DNA of 6,230 nucleotides. Origin: Bacteriovoracaceae bacterium. GTDB taxonomy: Bacteria > Bdellovibrionota > Bacteriovoracia > Bacteriovoracales > Bacteriovoracaceae. The stretch lies in NCBI GenBank assembly GCA_947448095.1, contig CANFNN010000179.1:1-6230 (forward strand). Direction: 5' to 3'. Below, piece by piece: positions 4,558 to 6,230 of this stretch. Position 1 is the first letter of the stretch; every line of letters begins with the position of its first letter. Made by a program: the position numbers and the translations under genes. Below the pieces are notes generated by a model. That model saw only the letters and a list, made by a program, of their open reading frames with translations, was not told the DNA's origin and searched no databases.

Positions 4558-5415
4558 ATGAAGGTCGAAAACTGGATGATCGAAGAGTCTTTCCGTAACA
4601 CATATGCGATGGGTTTTAAGGTCAAACAATACCTTCACTCTGAACAATCTCAATTTCAAAAAATTGAAGTGGTAGAAACTGAATCAGTAGGAAAACTTCT
4701 TTTGCTTGACGGCAAAACCATGGTTTCGGACAAAGATGAATTTGTTTATCACGAAGTCGTTTCTCATATCCCTTATATGGTTAGCCGCAACTGTAAAAAA
4801 GTTCTGATTATCGGTGGCGGAGATGGTGGTGTGGTCCGTGAATTCGTTAAGCACCAAGACATAGAAAGAATTGACCTCGTGGAAATTGATGAACGAGTCA
4901 TTGAAGTTTCTAAAATTTATTTCCCAGACTGTACTTCAGGCCTAACTGATAAACGCGTACGTGTCCTTCCAGAAGATGGTTTCGCTTTTATTAAGCGCGC
5001 TAAAAATGAATACGATATCATCGTTGTCGATTCAACGGATCCAGTTGATTTTGCCTCAGGTCTATTTACTGATGAATTCTATACTGATGTGTTTAATGCT
5101 TTGACTGAAGACGGCATCATGATGAATCAAACGGAGAACCCGTTTCTTGATGAATGGGGAATTAAAAACATCTACAACAACATGAGAAAAGTTTTTCCTT
5201 TCGTAAATTCTTTCAATGCTCCAATGCTTATTTATCCTGGAGTCTATTGGACTTTTGGATTCTCTTCAAAAAAATATAAAGCAACTGATATCAATCCAGC
5301 GAAGATGAGTGCTATGACTGAGATTCAACGTAAGCTTAAGTGGTACAATATGGATTGGCACAAGGGAACTTTCTCCATCTCAAACTTCCATAAACAAATG
5401 ATTGGTCAGGAGTAG
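4558..5415 (+). CDS. speE: Spermidine synthase (polyamine aminopropyltransferase)
   Basis: The 285-residue protein has the usual length and full motif set of SpeE: an N-terminal beta region ('VVETESVGKLLLLDGKTM', 38-55), 'YHE' at 64-66, the nucleotide-binding G86-G-G-D-G-G91, 'VEID' at 108-111, and the catalytic loop D158-S-T-D161-P, where Asp158 corresponds to the catalytic Asp158 of E. coli SpeE. It transfers the aminopropyl group of decarboxylated SAM to putrescine, giving spermidine and methylthioadenosine, in the cytosol. The start has AAGGAG 4 nt upstream. The last codons contain the ribosome binding site of speB, which begins 3 bp after the stop, so the two are co-transcribed. Spermine or thermospermine synthase activity cannot be excluded by sequence alone. 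Confidence 0.95.
   Translation: MKVENWMIEESFRNTYAMGFKVKQYLHSEQSQFQKIEVVETESVGKLLLLDGKTMVSDKDEFVYHEVVSHIPYMVSRNCKKVLIIGGGDGGVVREFVKHQDIERIDLVEIDERVIEVSKIYFPDCTSGLTDKRVRVLPEDGFAFIKRAKNEYDIIVVDSTDPVDFASGLFTDEFYTDVFNALTEDGIMMNQTENPFLDEWGIKNIYNNMRKVFPFVNSFNAPMLIYPGVYWTFGFSSKKYKATDINPAKMSAMTEIQRKLKWYNMDWHKGTFSISNFHKQMIGQE
5407..5412 (+). promoter_or_regulatory. Ribosome binding site of speB inside the end of speE
   Basis: CAGGAG overlaps the last two codons of speE and precedes GTG (5419) by 6 nt. It supports the GTG start and points to translational linkage of the two polyamine genes. Confidence 0.7.
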
Positions 5416-5418
5416 TCA

Positions 5419-6230
5419 GTGAAAGAACCACGCCTCATTAAAGAAGTTCATGATCTCGAGCATGCCAAGGCCTTCATTAATACTGAATATGCTTCGGCTA
5501 TTTTTTCTCACTCTACCCATTTGATTGGCTTCTCCTTTGATGGAACAACGAGCTTTCGTCCGGGCGCTCGATTTGCTCCAGGAGCAATTCGTGAAGCTTC
5601 ATTTGGTCTAGAGTCTTACTCTCCTTATCTTGATAAAGACCTCGAGGATTATCATGTCGTGACCATGGGGGATCTACCGATTTACCCATCTAAATGGCAC
5701 ATCACCAATGATTTCTTCATGGATATGGTAAAGGATCTGGATCTTAAAAAAGATGAAATTAAATTCGTGACCTTAGGCGGAGAGCACTCAATTTCCTACG
5801 GTCCGATTCTTAATTATTTGAATAACTATCCCGATTTAGTGGTCCTTCACTTGGATGCTCACACCGATCTACGAGACGGCTATCTTGAAGAAAAATATTC
5901 TCATGCCTCGATCATCCGTCGGATACTTGATCACTTCACGCCCAAAAATCGCCTCATCCAATACGGCATTCGCTCTGGACCAAGAGAAGAATTCCAATGG
6001 ATGAAAGAGAACAAGACCCTCGCAACTTCTTTGAAAGAATGTTGTGAATGGCTTGAAGCGATTGATGACAATCGTCCCATTTATCTCACGCTCGATCTCG
6101 ATTTTTTTGATCCAGGTTTTTTTCCTGGAACAGGAACACCAGAGGCAGGCGGCGAAGACTTTCATGGATTTATGAGAATCATGAAAATTTTAAACAAGAA
6201 AAATCTAGTTGGAGCCGATGTTGTAGAACT
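5419..6230 (+). CDS. speB: Agmatinase (ureohydrolase family), 3' end outside the window
   Basis: The ORF stays open from GTG at 5419 to the window edge: 270 full codons of a family usually near 300. GTG is the first possible start after the speE stop, which is in the same frame; CAGGAG (5407-5412) lies 6 nt before it and the next ATG would be residue 83. Binuclear manganese-site motifs are complete: 'GGEHS' with His123, 'DAHTD' with Asp146/His148/Asp150, 'LDLDFFDP' with Asp226/Asp228. The substrate-loop 'GTGTPEAGG' has Glu242. The family hydrolyses guanidino compounds to an amine and urea. Agmatine to putrescine is inferred from the tight pairing with speE, for which putrescine is the substrate. 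Arginase or guanidinobutyrase remains possible in principle. The C-terminal about 30 residues are not seen. Confidence 0.9.
   Translation, partial: MKEPRLIKEVHDLEHAKAFINTEYASAIFSHSTHLIGFSFDGTTSFRPGARFAPGAIREASFGLESYSPYLDKDLEDYHVVTMGDLPIYPSKWHITNDFFMDMVKDLDLKKDEIKFVTLGGEHSISYGPILNYLNNYPDLVVLHLDAHTDLRDGYLEEKYSHASIIRRILDHFTPKNRLIQYGIRSGPREEFQWMKENKTLATSLKECCEWLEAIDDNRPIYLTLDLDFFDPGFFPGTGTPEAGGEDFHGFMRIMKILNKKNLVGADVVE

Noticed and set aside
4399..4659. Minus-strand open frame spanning the hldD-speE gap.
   Set aside because: It overlaps the start of speE on the opposite strand and the divergent promoters, with no family resemblance.
5869..6165. Minus-strand open frame of 98 codons near the right end.
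   Set aside because: It lies wholly antisense to the metal-site region of speB, which is conserved in frame; it is a shadow.

Overview
The window looks like a chromosomal segment of an AT-rich Gram-negative bacterium. By eye, GC is near 40% in the genes. HldD implies a heptose-containing LPS inner core. HtpG, a DksA/TraR-family protein and a good sigma-54-type promoter also fit a proteobacterium-like lineage. The mix of small secreted Cys-containing paralogs, an orphan FliG C-terminal domain and speE-speB would suit a Bdellovibrionota/Bacteriovorax-like predatory or environmental bacterium. That placement is an inference; no single sequence proves it.

Layout. (1) 2-304 is the 3' end of htpG (Hsp90 chaperone), closed by a strong bidirectional terminator at 310-340 that also serves the convergent gene. 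(2) 364-843 (minus) is a DksA/TraR-type C4 zinc-finger transcription factor; its start is fixed at 843 by an AAGGAG site. (3) 844-1246 is a 403-bp intergenic region unusually rich in dyads. It contains a near-consensus sigma-54 promoter on the minus strand (1016-1001), three successive hairpins in the presumed dksA leader, and a GC-rich, highly foldable island around 1068-1175. (4) 1247-1711 and 1743-2357 (plus) are tandem paralogs encoding small secreted proteins of unknown function. They differ by one clean 50-residue insertion carrying four extra cysteines. They end at a hairpin terminator that lies at a convergent junction. (5) 4377 down to 2394 (minus) is a tightly overlapped operon: hldD (ADP-heptose epimerase), a stand-alone FliG C-terminal-domain protein, and pcp (pyroglutamyl peptidase I, apparently TTG-initiated). 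(6) 4378-4557 is a divergent promoter region. (7) 4558-5415 speE and 5419-6230 speB (3' end outside the window) form a polyamine operon.

How the genes work together. SpeB would make putrescine from agmatine, and SpeE would aminopropylate it to spermidine; the other enzymes needed (arginine decarboxylase, SAM decarboxylase) are not in the window. HldD supplies ADP-L-glycero-D-manno-heptose for LPS. Its two operon partners have no obvious pathway link to it, so the FliG-like protein is the most puzzling gene here. The intergenic region 844-1246 is the best place to look for something undescribed: either a structured RNA or a compact sigma-54 enhancer/promoter array.
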